Part shown: piece by piece, positions 1-9,653 of the stretch | How the letters are laid out: each line of letters begins with the position of its first letter | Position numbering within the stretch: the stretch's first letter is position 1 | Assembly: GCA_031178105.1 (NCBI GenBank) | Contig: JAPSJX010000012.1 | Location: forward strand, 1 to 39,140 | DNA: 39,140 nucleotides | Direction: 5' to 3' | Origin: Agrococcus sp. | Lineage (GTDB): Bacteria; Actinomycetota; Actinomycetes; Actinomycetales; Microbacteriaceae | Notes under the pieces: generated by a model | What the model saw: only the letters and a program-made list of their open reading frames with translations | What the model was told of the DNA's origin: nothing | Databases searched by the model: none | Made by a program: the position numbers and the translations under genes

Positions 1-1
1 C

Positions 2-637
2 TTACTTGAGCCAGTAGATGACGAGGTACAGGCCGATCCAGACCACGTCGACGAAGTGCCAGTAGTAGGAGATGACGTGCGCGCTCGTCGCCTCCTTGTG
101 CGAGAACCGCTTGACGGCGTAGGCGCGGCCGATCACGAAGAGGAAGGCGAAGAGCCCGCCGGTGACGTGGAGGCCGTGGAAGCCGGTCGTGAGGTAGAAG
201 GCCGAGCCGTACGAGCTGGACGACAGCGTCACGCCGTGGCTGATGAGCACGATGTACTCGAAGACCTGCAGGATGATGAAGACCGCGCCCATGGCGTAGG
301 TGAGGTAGAACCACTCGACCATGCCCCACTTGGCGAACTGGAACCGGCCGCCGGACCGGAACGCCTGGTGGTGCTCCGCCGCGTTCGCGCCCGCCTGGCA
401 CGTGAAGCTCGAGGCCAGCAGGATGATCGTGTTGATCGTGGCGAAGAGCACGTTCAGCTTCTCGGCCTCCGTCGAGAAGAGATCCCCCGACATCGAGCGC
501 AGCGTGAAGTAGATCGCGAACAGGCCGGCGAAGAACATGACCTCGCTGCCGAGCCAGACGATGGTGCCGACCGCAACGGTGTTCGGCCGCCTGATCATCG
601 GCGCCGACGGCGACGGGGAGAGCGCAGTAGTGGACAC
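2..637 (-). CDS. ctaE: Cytochrome c oxidase subunit III (aa3 oxidase)
   Basis: Membrane subunit III of the aa3-type terminal oxidase, which supports proton-pumping subunit I and, in actinobacteria, works in a bcc-aa3 supercomplex. The 211-residue protein has about five hydrophobic segments, the short actinobacterial form. Family signatures seen are an early [13 protein letters not shown] helix, [23 protein letters not shown] and a C-terminal [10 protein letters not shown]. The start is a GTG preceded by a GGGAG stretch. It is divergent from trpD. In this family of organisms qcrCAB usually follows, which would lie off the left edge; that is expectation, not seen. The identification is secure. 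Confidence 0.96.
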   Translation of the reverse strand: MSTTALSPSPSAPMIRRPNTVAVGTIVWLGSEVMFFAGLFAIYFTLRSMSGDLFSTEAEKLNVLFATINTIILLASSFTCQAGANAAEHHQAFRSGGRFQFAKWGMVEWFYLTYAMGAVFIILQVFEYIVLISHGVTLSSSSYGSAFYLTTGFHGLHVTGGLFAFLFVIGRAYAVKRFSHKEATSAHVISYYWHFVDVVWIGLYLVIYWLK

Positions 638-702
638 GCTCCCATCCTAGTGACAGTTCACCGTTGGGAGACGACCTGACGGGCCAGCGCGCCGCGAACA
701 CC

Positions 703-708
703 TAGGCT
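703..708 (+). promoter_or_regulatory. -10 box of a leaderless trpD promoter
   Basis: TAGGCT ends 6 bases before the trpD ATG at 715, and there is no Shine-Dalgarno sequence in between. This is the geometry of actinobacterial leaderless transcripts. No convincing -35 was found. Confidence 0.5.
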
Positions 709-714
709 GGAACC

Positions 715-1767
715 ATGGATCGCCTCTTGACCTGGCCAGTCGTGCTGGAGACGCTGCTGGAGGGCGAGGATCTCGCGATCCGACAGGCCGAGTGGGCCAT
801 GGCGGAGATCGTGGCGGGGCGCGCGACGGAGGCCCAGACGGGCGGCTTCCTCATCGCCCTGCGCAGCAAGGGCGTGGTCGCCGAGGAGCTCGTGGGCTTC
901 CGCGACGCGGTCCTGGAGGCCGCCGTGCCGCTGCCCGGCGACACGCGGGTGGTCGACATCGTCGGCACCGGCGGCGACCGCCAGCACACCGTGAACATCT
1001 CGACGACCGCGAGCATCGTGGTCGCGGCCGCGGGCGTGCCGGTGCTCAAGCACGGCAACCGCGCGGTCTCGTCGTCCTCGGGCGCCTCCGACGTGCTCGG
1101 CGCGCTCGGGCTCGTGCCGGCCGACGACGACCCGGCCGCCGTGCGCCGCATCCTCGAGGAGGCGGGCATCTCGTTCGCTTGGGCGACGCGCTTCCACCCG
1201 GGCTTCCGCCACGCGGGCCCGGTGCGCGCGCAGCTCGGGGTGCCGACCGTCTTCAACGTGCTCGGCCCGCTCGTGAACCCCGCGCGGCCGGAGGTGTCGC
1301 TCGTCGGTGTGGCCGACAAGCGGGTGATCGAGCAGTTCGTCGGCGTCTTCGCCACGCGCGGCGCGACCGCGCTCGTCGTGCGCGGCGAGGACGGCCTCGA
1401 CGAGCTCACGACGACGGGCCACTCGGAGCTGTGGGAGGTCGCTCGTGGCGACATCGTCGAGCATGACCTCGACCCGCGCGAGCTCGGCATCCCGCGCGCG
1501 CAGCTCGACGACCTGCGCGGCGGATCGGCCGAGCACAACGCCGACGTGCTGCGCCGCACGCTCGCCGGCGAGCCGGGCGCGGTGCGCGACATCGTGCTGC
1601 TGAACGCCGCGGCGGCGCTCGTCGCCTGGCGCCTCGACGGCGACGTGCGGCAGAAGGATCGCCCGCTGATCGAGCGGCTCGCGGAGGAGCTGGCGGTCGC
1701 ACGCGCGGCGATCGACTCCGGGGCGGCGACGCGCACGCTCGACGCGTGGCGCGCCGCCGTGCGCTGA
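715..1767 (+). CDS. trpD: Anthranilate phosphoribosyltransferase
   Basis: Catalyses transfer of the phosphoribosyl group from PRPP to anthranilate, the second step of tryptophan synthesis, in the cytoplasm. The 350 residues match the family length. Visible signatures are the PRPP-binding GTGGD loop followed by NISTTAS, the KHGNRAVSSSSG motif, the anthranilate-contacting RFHPGFRHAGPVR region, and NVLGPLVNPAR. It stands alone, divergent from ctaE, away from other trp genes in the window. The ATG at 715 is chosen because a TAGGCT box lies 6 bases upstream, suggesting a leaderless mRNA. Confidence 0.97.
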   Translation: MDRLLTWPVVLETLLEGEDLAIRQAEWAMAEIVAGRATEAQTGGFLIALRSKGVVAEELVGFRDAVLEAAVPLPGDTRVVDIVGTGGDRQHTVNISTTASIVVAAAGVPVLKHGNRAVSSSSGASDVLGALGLVPADDDPAAVRRILEEAGISFAWATRFHPGFRHAGPVRAQLGVPTVFNVLGPLVNPARPEVSLVGVADKRVIEQFVGVFATRGATALVVRGEDGLDELTTTGHSELWEVARGDIVEHDLDPRELGIPRAQLDDLRGGSAEHNADVLRRTLAGEPGAVRDIVLLNAAAALVAWRLDGDVRQKDRPLIERLAEELAVARAAIDSGAATRTLDAWRAAVR

Positions 1768-1771
1768 TCGC

Positions 1772-2725
1772 GTGAGCGGGCAGGTCGCCGAGCATCCGAG
1801 GGCGCAGCGGCAGTCGACGTGGTCGCGCGACGAGGTGTGGCGCAGCTGGCCCCTCGCCTGGGCGGACCGCGCCTCGCGCTCGCTGCTGCTCGTCGCGCTC
1901 GCGCTCGGCGGGCTGCTCGCCTGCTACGGCCTGACGCTGCTGCTGCACCGCCCGCCGTCGCTCACGCCGTCCGTCACGCTCCGCAGCATCGGCGTGCTGC
2001 TGCTGGTGCTCGCGGCCCTCGTCGCCCCGGCGTCGCGCGGCTACCGCGTCGGCGCGCTCTACTGCATCGTGCTCTTCGCGGCCGCGCAGGCCGTGATCGT
2101 GCTCATGCAGTCGACCTCGCTGCTGGGCGCGACGACCTACGGCGCGCTCGACGCGGTCGAGTTCTGCGCCGGTGCGGCGCTCGTCGTGGGCTGGTGCCTC
2201 GTGCGCATGCGGCATCCGCTCACGATCCTGATCGTCGCGCTCGGCTACGCGACCGCGGGCGCCGCCTTCTTCGGCCGGGCGCTCCCTGCACTCCGGGCGC
2301 GGCTCTTCAGCAACCCGTGGCAGGAGACGGCGACGACGCTCGACGAGCTCATCGTGCGCGCGGTGATGCTCGTGCTCGTGCTCGGGCTCGTGCTGCTCGC
2401 GTGGTGGCTCGACGGCTGGATGCGCGCGCTGCTGCCGGTCGCGAACGTGGCGGAGCCGCACGGCTCCGGCCGCGCGTCGCGCACGGGGGAGGGGCAGCGC
2501 CTGCGCTCCGCCGTCATCACGATGCTCGTCGGACTGGATCCGATCGCGCTCACCGTCGCCATCTCGGCCAAGCAGCCGATCGCCCGCGGTCGGCTCTCCG
2601 CCGACGACGACTGGTGGGCGTCGATCGTGCTCGTGGTCGCGACAGCCCGCATGACCCTCGTGGTCGTCGCGATCGCGGCAGCCGTGATCTGGCTGAGCGA
2701 CCCCGTCTACCGCGCGCAGCTCTGA
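1772..2725 (+). CDS. Polytopic membrane protein of unknown function
   Basis: A 317-residue protein starting with GTG only 4 bases after the trpD stop, so it is probably cotranscribed with trpD. It has roughly seven hydrophobic segments. The first is near residues 37-57, the next two are around 70-115, and one very Leu/Val-rich helix follows the sequence TLDELIVRAVML. A charged loop of about 35 residues (GSGRASRTGEGQRL) precedes the last two helices. I do not recognise a family or a catalytic motif, and no function is proposed. A strong hairpin follows the stop codon. Confidence 0.8.
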   Translation: MSGQVAEHPRAQRQSTWSRDEVWRSWPLAWADRASRSLLLVALALGGLLACYGLTLLLHRPPSLTPSVTLRSIGVLLLVLAALVAPASRGYRVGALYCIVLFAAAQAVIVLMQSTSLLGATTYGALDAVEFCAGAALVVGWCLVRMRHPLTILIVALGYATAGAAFFGRALPALRARLFSNPWQETATTLDELIVRAVMLVLVLGLVLLAWWLDGWMRALLPVANVAEPHGSGRASRTGEGQRLRSAVITMLVGLDPIALTVAISAKQPIARGRLSADDDWWASIVLVVATARMTLVVVAIAAAVIWLSDPVYRAQL

Positions 2726-2762
2726 CCGACGGACCGCGCCCCGGATCGACGGACGGACGACG

Positions 2763-2788
2763 GAGGGGGCGGCCGCAGCCGCCCCCTC
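2763..2788. terminator. Perfect 11-bp hairpin between convergent genes
   Basis: Two 11-base arms (GAGGGGGCGGC and its exact complement) enclose a 4-base CGCA loop. It lies between the stops of the convergent membrane-protein gene and glpK, so it can serve both strands. There is no T-run, which is usual for actinobacterial terminators. Confidence 0.75.
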
Positions 2789-2816
2789 GGCGCCGATCGA
2801 TGCGGGCCGCGTCCGG

Positions 2817-4328
2817 TCAGGACACGTCGTCGTCGACCCAGTCGAGCGTCTTCTGCACGGCCTTCTTCCAGTTGCGGTACGTGCGGTCGCGCGCCTCCTG
2901 GTCCATCTGCGGCTCCCAGCGGCGGTCCTCCTGCCACTGCTCGCGCAGCTCGTCGAGCGACGACCAGAAGCCGACGGCGAGACCGGCGGCGTAGGCAGCG
3001 CCGAGCGCCGTCGTCTCGGCGACCACCGGGCGGATGACGGGCACGCGCAGCAGGTCGGCCTGGAACTGCATGAGGGTGTCGTTGGCGATCATGCCGCCGT
3101 CGACCTTGAGCTCCGTGAGGTCGACCCCCGAGTCGGCGTTGACCGCGTCGACGACCTCCGCCGTCTGGAACGCGGTCGCCTCGAGCGCGGCTCGCGCGAT
3201 GTGACCCTTGTTGACGTAGCGCGTGAGGCCGACGAGCGCGCCCCGCGCATCCGGCCGCCAGTAGGGGGCGAAGAGCCCCGAGAACGCCGGCACGAAGTAC
3301 GCGCCGCCGTTGTCGTCGACCGACTTCGCGAGCTGCTCGACCGCCGGCGCGTCTGGGATGAGGCCCAGGTTGTCGCGCAGCCACTGGATGAGCGATCCCG
3401 TCACCGCGATCGACCCCTCGAGCGCGTAGTGGGTGGGCTCGTCGCCGATCTTGTACCCGACCGTCGTGAGCAGCCCGTTCTTCGAGTGGACGATCTCCTC
3501 GCCCGTGTTGAAGATCAGGAAGTTGCCCGTGCCGTAGGTGTTCTTCGCCTCGCCCTGGTCGAACGCGGCCTGACCGAACGTCGCCGCCTGCTGGTCGCCG
3601 AGGATGCCCGTGATGGGCGTCTCGCGCAGCAGCGACTCGGACGCCGCGACGCCGAACTCGCCCGATGACGACTTGATCTCGGGCAGCATCGAGCGCGGCA
3701 CGCCGAAGTCGGCGAGGATCGCGTCGTCCCACTCGAGCGACTCGAGGTCCATGAAGAGCGTGCGCGACGCGTTCGTCACGTCGGTCGCGTGCACCCCGCC
3801 GTTGACGCCGCCCGTGAGGTTCCACAGCACCCAGCTGTCGGTGGTGCCGAACAAGAGGTCGCCTGCCTCCGCCGCCTCGCGCGCGCCCTCGACGTTCTCG
3901 AGGATCCACACGATCTTCGTGCCCGAGAAGTAGGTCGCGAGCGGCAGGCCGACCTTCGACTTGTAGCGGTCGGTGTCGCCGTCGGCGAGCCGGTCGACGA
4001 TCTTCTGCGTGCGGGTGTCCTGCCACACGATCGCGTTGTAGACGGGCTCGCCGGTCCGCCTGTTCCAGACCACGGCGGTCTCGCGCTGGTTGGTGATGCC
4101 GATCGCCTTGACGTTGTGGCGCGTCACGTTGGCCTTCGAGAGCGCCTGGCCGATGACCTCGCGCGTGTTGTTCCAGATCTCCTTCGGGTCGTGCTCGACC
4201 CAGCCCGCCTGCGGGAAGATCTGCTCGTGCTCGAGCTGGCCCGTCGAGACGATGCTCCCCGAGTGGTCGAAGAGGATGGCACGAGTCGAGGTCGTGCCCT
4301 GGTCGATCGCGATGACGTAGTCGTTCAC
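2817..4328 (-). CDS. glpK: Glycerol kinase
   Basis: Phosphorylates glycerol with ATP to glycerol 3-phosphate in the cytoplasm. The 503 residues match GlpK length. FGGY-family features include the N-terminal [16 protein letters not shown] phosphate-binding loop, [15 protein letters not shown], the [14 protein letters not shown] segment, and LKVDGGM near the C-terminus. The GTG start at 4328 is preceded by GAAGGAG, and the reading frame remains open far upstream only because of GC bias. It lies 38 bases after glpF on the same strand, forming a glycerol uptake and phosphorylation operon. No glpD is present in the window. Confidence 0.97.
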   Translation of the reverse strand: MNDYVIAIDQGTTSTRAILFDHSGSIVSTGQLEHEQIFPQAGWVEHDPKEIWNNTREVIGQALSKANVTRHNVKAIGITNQRETAVVWNRRTGEPVYNAIVWQDTRTQKIVDRLADGDTDRYKSKVGLPLATYFSGTKIVWILENVEGAREAAEAGDLLFGTTDSWVLWNLTGGVNGGVHATDVTNASRTLFMDLESLEWDDAILADFGVPRSMLPEIKSSSGEFGVAASESLLRETPITGILGDQQAATFGQAAFDQGEAKNTYGTGNFLIFNTGEEIVHSKNGLLTTVGYKIGDEPTHYALEGSIAVTGSLIQWLRDNLGLIPDAPAVEQLAKSVDDNGGAYFVPAFSGLFAPYWRPDARGALVGLTRYVNKGHIARAALEATAFQTAEVVDAVNADSGVDLTELKVDGGMIANDTLMQFQADLLRVPVIRPVVAETTALGAAYAAGLAVGFWSSLDELREQWQEDRRWEPQMDQEARDRTYRNWKKAVQKTLDWVDDDVS

Positions 4329-4366
4329 CGGGACTCCTTCGTTCAGTGATGGATGTGGTGGAGCGA

Positions 4367-5146
4367 TCAGACGGCGAAGCCGGAGACGCCGGCGATGAGC
4401 GCGGGAGCGGACAGGCCCGCGATCACGCCGCCGATGATGGGACCGGCCACCGGGACCCAGGCGTAGCTCCAGTCGCTCGCGCCCTTGCCCTTGATCGGCA
4501 GCACCGCGTGCGCGATGCGGGGCCCGAGGTCGCGCGCCGGGTTGATGGCGTAGCCGGTCGGCCCGCCGAGCGAGGCGCCGATGCTGACGACGAGGAGGGC
4601 GACGGGCAGGGCGCCGAGCGCCGCGAGGCCGCCGGGCACGCCGTCCTCGGTGCCGTTCTGCGCACCGAAGCCGATGACGACGAAGACGAGCACGAAGGTG
4701 CCGATGATCTCGGTGACGAGGTTCCAGCCGTTGTGGCGGATGCCGGGACCGGTCGAGAAGGTGCCGAGCTTCGCGCCCGGGTCCTCCTCCACATCGAAGT
4801 GCTGCTTGTAGGCGAGCCAGCACAGCACGGCGCCGATGAAGGCACCGAGGAACTGCGCCGCGAGGTACACGGGCAGCAGGCCCCAGTCGACCTCGGTGCC
4901 GCTCGCGAGGTCGCGGGCGAGGAGCCCGAAGGTCACCGCCGGGTTGAGGTGGGCGCCGGAGTACGCCGCCACGATCACGCCGGCGAAGACCGCGAGGCCC
5001 CAGCCGAAGTTGATCATCAGGAAGCCGCCGCCATAGCCCTTGTTGCCCTTGAGCACGACGTTCGCGACCACGCCGCATCCGAGCAGGACGAGCATCGCCG
5101 TGCCCACCAGCTCTGAGAGGAAGACCAGACCGAGGTTGGGTTCCAT
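4367..5146 (-). CDS. glpF: Glycerol uptake facilitator (aquaglyceroporin, MIP family)
   Basis: Inner-membrane channel for facilitated glycerol diffusion. The 259 residues carry both half-helix motifs: [11 protein letters not shown] in the first half and [14 protein letters not shown] in the second. The NPARD form with Asp after the second NPA is characteristic of glycerol-conducting rather than water-specific channels. The ATG at 5146 is preceded by GCAGGGAC. It is the first gene of the glpF-glpK operon and is divergent from dhaKLM across a 175-base intergenic region that contains a palindrome. Confidence 0.95.
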   Translation of the reverse strand: MEPNLGLVFLSELVGTAMLVLLGCGVVANVVLKGNKGYGGGFLMINFGWGLAVFAGVIVAAYSGAHLNPAVTFGLLARDLASGTEVDWGLLPVYLAAQFLGAFIGAVLCWLAYKQHFDVEEDPGAKLGTFSTGPGIRHNGWNLVTEIIGTFVLVFVVIGFGAQNGTEDGVPGGLAALGALPVALLVVSIGASLGGPTGYAINPARDLGPRIAHAVLPIKGKGASDWSYAWVPVAGPIIGGVIAGLSAPALIAGVSGFAV

Positions 5147-5179
5147 AGTCCCTGCTTTCTCGTCCACGGGCGCCGTCGC

Positions 5180-5205
5180 CCGTACCGCCCATCCGGGTGG
5201 TACGG
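5180..5205. promoter_or_regulatory. Palindrome in the glpF-dhaK divergent promoter region
   Basis: Two 11-base arms (CCGTACCGCCC and GGGTGGTACGG) around a 4-base ATCC centre differ from perfect symmetry at one pair. A TATCGT hexamer on the minus strand at 5211-5216 could be the glpF -10 box, which would put the palindrome over the glpF start site. It is a plausible operator for glycerol or dihydroxyacetone control, or a 5'-UTR hairpin. No local regulator gene is next to it. Confidence 0.5.
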
Positions 5206-5321
5206 CACACGATAGTGGTGGCCGCGGCCGGATCCGAGAGATCTTCGATGGGCGTGATCGAGATTCCAGCCACCGGGGCGTAGCGTGAGCGCAACCGGCC
5301 CAGCAGAAGGAGAGGCGCACT

Positions 5322-6326
<1,005 letters not shown>

Positions 6327-6342
6327 CGGCGCCGTGGCCGGG

Positions 6343-6972
6343 ATGGACGGCGCCGGGCTCGACGGTGCGTGGACGAGGCGCTGGATCGAGGCGGTCGCCG
6401 CCGAGGTCGCGCGCCGCAAGCAGGAGCTGACGGCGCTCGACCGCGCGATCGGCGACGCCGACCACGGCGAGAACCTCGACCGCGGGTTTCGGGCGGTGCT
6501 CGGCAAGCTCGAGGCGCTCGACGACGATGCGACGCCGGGCGCGGTGCTGAAGCTCGTCGCGACGACCCTCATCTCGACGGTCGGCGGCGCCGCCGGACCG
6601 CTCTACGGCACCGCGTTCCTCAAGGGCTCGATGGCGGCGGGCGACCGCGCTGCGCTCGACGCGGCCGCCCTCGTCGAGGTGCTGACGGCGGCGCGCGACG
6701 GCATCGTCGCCCGCGGCAAGGCGGAGCCCGGCGACAAGACCATGGTGGATGCGTGGACCCCGGCCGTCGACGCCGCGGCGGCTGCCGGCGACGACGTGCG
6801 GGCTGCCCTCCAGGCCGCCGCGGCCGCGGCCGCCGAGGGTGCCGCCGCGACCGAGCCGCTCGTGGCGCACAAGGGCCGCGCCTCGTACCTCGGCGAGCGC
6901 GCCGTCGGCCATCGCGACCCGGGCAGCGAGTCGACCTCGCTGATGCTGCGCGCCGCGGCGGACACGGCGTGA
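6343..6972 (+). CDS. dhaL: Dihydroxyacetone kinase, nucleotide-binding subunit DhaL
   Basis: Carries the Mg-ADP/ATP that is rephosphorylated by DhaM and transfers phosphate to DhaK-bound dihydroxyacetone. The 209-residue protein shows the Mg-binding [13 protein letters not shown] motif near the N-terminus, the [14 protein letters not shown] segment, and [12 protein letters not shown], all typical. The ATG at 6343 is chosen; an in-frame GTG 9 bases upstream is an alternative with better spacing from a GGGGACGG stretch. The stop overlaps the dhaM start by 4 bases (GTGA), indicating translational coupling. Confidence 0.94.
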   Translation: MDGAGLDGAWTRRWIEAVAAEVARRKQELTALDRAIGDADHGENLDRGFRAVLGKLEALDDDATPGAVLKLVATTLISTVGGAAGPLYGTAFLKGSMAAGDRAALDAAALVEVLTAARDGIVARGKAEPGDKTMVDAWTPAVDAAAAAGDDVRAALQAAAAAAAEGAAATEPLVAHKGRASYLGERAVGHRDPGSESTSLMLRAAADTA

Positions 6973-7622
6973 GCGTCGGGCTCGTCATCGTCTCGCACTC
7001 CGCGCGCATCGCCGAGGGGGTGGTCGAGCTCGCCGCCCAGATGGCGCCGACCGTGACGATGATCGCCGCCGGCGGCACCGACGACGGCGGCATCGGCACG
7101 AGCTTCGACCGCGTGCAGGCGGCCCTCGGCGAGGCGGACTCCGGCGCGGGCGTCGTGGTGCTGTGCGACCTCGGCTCCGCCGTGCTCACTGCCGAGACGG
7201 CCATCGACTTCGCCGAGGCGCCCGAGCGCATCCGCATCGCCGACGCGCCGATCGTCGAGGGCGCGGTCGCCGCCGCGGTCGCCGCGGAGGCAGGGGGATC
7301 GATGGCCGAGGTGGTCGCCGCAGCGCAGCCGCCGGCCGCCCCGTCTGCCGCGGCCCGGGAGGACCGTGCCGCGGCGACCCTCGAGATCGTGCTCGAGAAC
7401 GAGCACGGGCTGCACGCGCGGCCCGCCTCCGAGCTCGTGCGCACGGCGAGCCGCTTCGACGCCGCGGTCACCGTGAACGGCGTCGACGCGAGGAGCCTGC
7501 TGCGCGTGCTCGCGCTCGGGCTGGACCGAGGCTCGACGATCCTCGTCGAGGCGACCGGGGCGCAGGCCGACGACGCGATCGACGCCATCGGCGCCCTCGT
7601 GCGCGAGGGGTTCGGCGAGTAG
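6969..7622 (+). CDS. dhaM: Dihydroxyacetone kinase phosphotransfer subunit DhaM (EIIA-HPr fusion)
   Basis: Relays phosphate from the PTS to DhaL-bound ADP. Residues 1-105 form the mannose-family EIIA domain, with the phospho-accepting His10 in VIVSHSARIAEGV. A linker rich in Ala and Pro follows. Residues 137-217 form an HPr domain with the active histidine at 149 in GLHARPAS. The Enzyme I-like domain found at the C-terminus of E. coli DhaM is absent, so PEP-dependent phosphorylation must come from a separate EI outside the window. The start codon overlaps dhaL. Confidence 0.94.
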   Translation: MSVGLVIVSHSARIAEGVVELAAQMAPTVTMIAAGGTDDGGIGTSFDRVQAALGEADSGAGVVVLCDLGSAVLTAETAIDFAEAPERIRIADAPIVEGAVAAAVAAEAGGSMAEVVAAAQPPAAPSAAAREDRAAATLEIVLENEHGLHARPASELVRTASRFDAAVTVNGVDARSLLRVLALGLDRGSTILVEATGAQADDAIDAIGALVREGFGE

Positions 7623-7907
7623 CTACCGCGCGACGTGCGCCGCGAACTCGTCCGCGGTGACGCGTGCGGCGACGAACGAGCACTGCGGGAGGATGCGCCT
7701 GCCCTCGGCGATCGTGCGCCGGAGCGCCTCGTCGACGAGCGTGGCGCCGATGCCGCGGCCGCCGAACGCCGGGTCGACCTCGGTGTGCGGGAAGCCCCGC
7801 ACGCCCTCGCCGTCGCGGTAGTCGGCGAAGCCGGCGAGCGCACCGTCCACGTGCGCCTCGAAGCGCTGGGCCTGGGGGTTGTCGACGATCTCGATCTGCT
7901 CGGTCAT
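7623..7907 (-). CDS. Small GNAT-type N-acetyltransferase (YjdJ-like)
   Basis: A 94-residue minimal acetyltransferase. The sequence VDPAFGGRGIGATLVDEAL is the acetyl-CoA pyrophosphate-binding loop (R/Q-x-x-G-x-G/A). A RILPQCSFVAARV strand near the C-terminus, with a Cys, matches the small YjdJ/Gcn5-related group, whose usual tail is C-x-F/Y. Its stop codon abuts the convergent dhaM stop with no gap. The acceptor substrate is unknown. Confidence 0.8.
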   Translation of the reverse strand: MTEQIEIVDNPQAQRFEAHVDGALAGFADYRDGEGVRGFPHTEVDPAFGGRGIGATLVDEALRRTIAEGRRILPQCSFVAARVTADEFAAHVAR

Positions 7908-7968
7908 GACTGCACGCTACGCCTCGAGCCTGGACGGCGAGCGGGCGGGATGCGGCATGCTTGGGGCC

Positions 7969-8865
7969 ATGCAGCTGGACCCGCGTCGCATCCTCATCTT
8001 CCGCACGGTCGCGCGGGAGGGGTCCGTGTCCGGCGGCGCTCGCGCGCTCGGGTGGACGCAGCCCGCCGTGAGCCAGCACATCCGCCTCCTCGAGGAGGAG
8101 GTCGGTCAGGCGCTGCTGCTGCGCTCGTCGACGGGCGTGACGCTCACCGAGGCCGGCGCGCGACTGCTGCGCCACGCCGACGGCATCGCGGGGCTGCTCG
8201 GCTCGGCGGAGGCGGAGCTGCGCTCGCTCGCGGAGGGCGCCGGCACGGTGACGATCGCGGCGTTCCCGTCGGCGCTCGCCGACTTCGTGCCCCGCGCGAT
8301 CGCCGCAGCGCGCCTGGCGGTGCCGGGCCTGACCGCGCGCGTCATCGAGCTCGAGCCGCCGGAGGCGATCGAGGCCGTGCTCGCCGGTGACGCCGACGTC
8401 GCCGTGGCGTTCGAGTACGACGAGCTCCACGACGACGTCCAGCTCACCCGCATCGAGCTGGGCGACGACCCATCGTGCGTCGTGCTGCCGCGCGACCACG
8501 AGCTGGCCGACGGGTCGCCGGTCGAGCTGTCGGCGCTCACGAGCGCGGACTGGGTGGGTGGCTGCGAGCGCTGCCGCAGGCACCTCGAGTCGCTCGCCGC
8601 CGACGCCGGCTTCGCCCCCGCCATCCAGTTCGAGACCGACGACTTCGTCGCCGCGCAGTCGTTCGTCGCCGCGACCGGCTCGGTCGCGCTGCTGCCGACG
8701 ATGGCGCTGCGGGTGCTCACGCGCGACGACGTGGTCGTCGCGCCGCTCTCGGACGGCTCAGGCCGGACGGTCTCGCTGCGGCACCGGCACGGTGCCGAGC
8801 GGGTGCCGGCCATCAGCACCGTCCTCGGCGCGATGCAGCAGCTCTGGGGCGAGCGCGAGCGCTGA
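7969..8865 (+). CDS. LysR-family transcriptional regulator
   Basis: A 298-residue regulator. The N-terminal winged helix-turn-helix spans about residues 8-65 and contains GSVSGGARALGWTQPAVSQHI. A substrate-binding, PBP-like domain follows from about residue 88. The ATG at 7969 lies 6 bases after CATGCT, a possible -10 box, suggesting a leaderless start. Its last 108 bases are overlapped on the opposite strand by the racemase-family gene, which is convergent. The target genes are not evident; the divergent small GNAT gene is the nearest candidate. Confidence 0.9.
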   Translation: MQLDPRRILIFRTVAREGSVSGGARALGWTQPAVSQHIRLLEEEVGQALLLRSSTGVTLTEAGARLLRHADGIAGLLGSAEAELRSLAEGAGTVTIAAFPSALADFVPRAIAAARLAVPGLTARVIELEPPEAIEAVLAGDADVAVAFEYDELHDDVQLTRIELGDDPSCVVLPRDHELADGSPVELSALTSADWVGGCERCRRHLESLAADAGFAPAIQFETDDFVAAQSFVAATGSVALLPTMALRVLTRDDVVVAPLSDGSGRTVSLRHRHGAERVPAISTVLGAMQQLWGERER

Positions 8866-9570
8866 CCGCTCGCCGAGCGCGATGCGGGCGAGCGCGTCGG
8901 CGTGCGCCGCGCACGAGTCGATGAGCGGCACGCCGGCGTCCTCGGCGTCGACGAGGAGCATGATCTCGGTGCAGGCGAGCACGATCGCGTCCGCGCCCTC
9001 GGCCGCGAGCCCGGCGAAGGCATCGCGGAACGCCGCGCGCGACGCATCCGTCACGAGCCCCTGCGTCAGCTCGTCGAAGACGATCCGGTCGAGCTCGGCC
9101 TGGACGCCGGCCGGAGGCACGAGCGCGGCGATGCCGTGCTCGGCGAGCCGGTCGGCGTAGAAGCGCTCGGACATCACCCACCGCGTGCCGACGATCCCCA
9201 GCGTGCGCGCACCGAGGGGGCGGGCGGCGTGCGCGACGGCGTCGGCGATGTGCACGAGCGGGATGCCGACCGCCTCCGCGACATCGCCGGCGACCCGGTG
9301 CATGAGGTTGGTGGCGATCGCGATCGATCCGGCGCCCGCACGCTCGAGCGCGGCGGCCTCGCGGGCGAGGATCGCGCCGGCGCCCGCCCAGTCGCCCCGC
9401 ACCTGGCAGTCGCGCACCTCGGCGAAGTCGAGGCTCGACAGCAGGATGCGCGCCGACGCGTGACCGCCGCGCGCGGCGGCGACGTGCTCGTTGATCGCGC
9501 GGTAGTACGCCTCGGTCGAGTGCCAGCTCATGCCGCCGAGGATGCCCAGGGTGTGTTCGCGAGTGTCCAT
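8758..9570 (-). CDS. Aspartate/glutamate racemase family protein
   Basis: A 270-residue member of the Asp/Glu/hydantoin racemase superfamily, which interconverts amino-acid enantiomers without PLP. The N-terminal LGILGGMSWHSTEAYY motif is typical of aspartate racemases. Of the two catalytic positions, the second keeps cysteine (VLACTEI), but the first reads IAIATNLMH with no cysteine. A Thr at that place is known in the one-cysteine E. coli YgeA type, from memory. The family usually ends near residue 235. The final 35 or so residues run antisense through the 3' end of the LysR gene and may be a read-through extension. Confidence 0.85.
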   Translation of the reverse strand: MDTREHTLGILGGMSWHSTEAYYRAINEHVAAARGGHASARILLSSLDFAEVRDCQVRGDWAGAGAILAREAAALERAGAGSIAIATNLMHRVAGDVAEAVGIPLVHIADAVAHAARPLGARTLGIVGTRWVMSERFYADRLAEHGIAALVPPAGVQAELDRIVFDELTQGLVTDASRAAFRDAFAGLAAEGADAIVLACTEIMLLVDAEDAGVPLIDSCAAHADALARIALGERSALALAPELLHRAEDGADGRHPLGTVPVPQRDRPA

Positions 9571-9623
9571 GCGTCGATCTCAGCACGCGACCAGACAGTA
9601 GTCCAGCCTGTGTTCGCTGTCCG

Positions 9624-9647
9624 GGCCCATGGTGTTGCTTATGGGCC
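9624..9647 (-). terminator. Inverted repeat after the YhhN-family gene
   Basis: Perfect 7-base arms (GGCCCAT and ATGGGCC) are separated by 10 bases, directly downstream of the stop at 9654 and upstream of the racemase gene. It could be a weak terminator or an operator for the racemase gene. There is no T-run. Confidence 0.35.
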
Positions 9648-9653
9648 GGGTCG

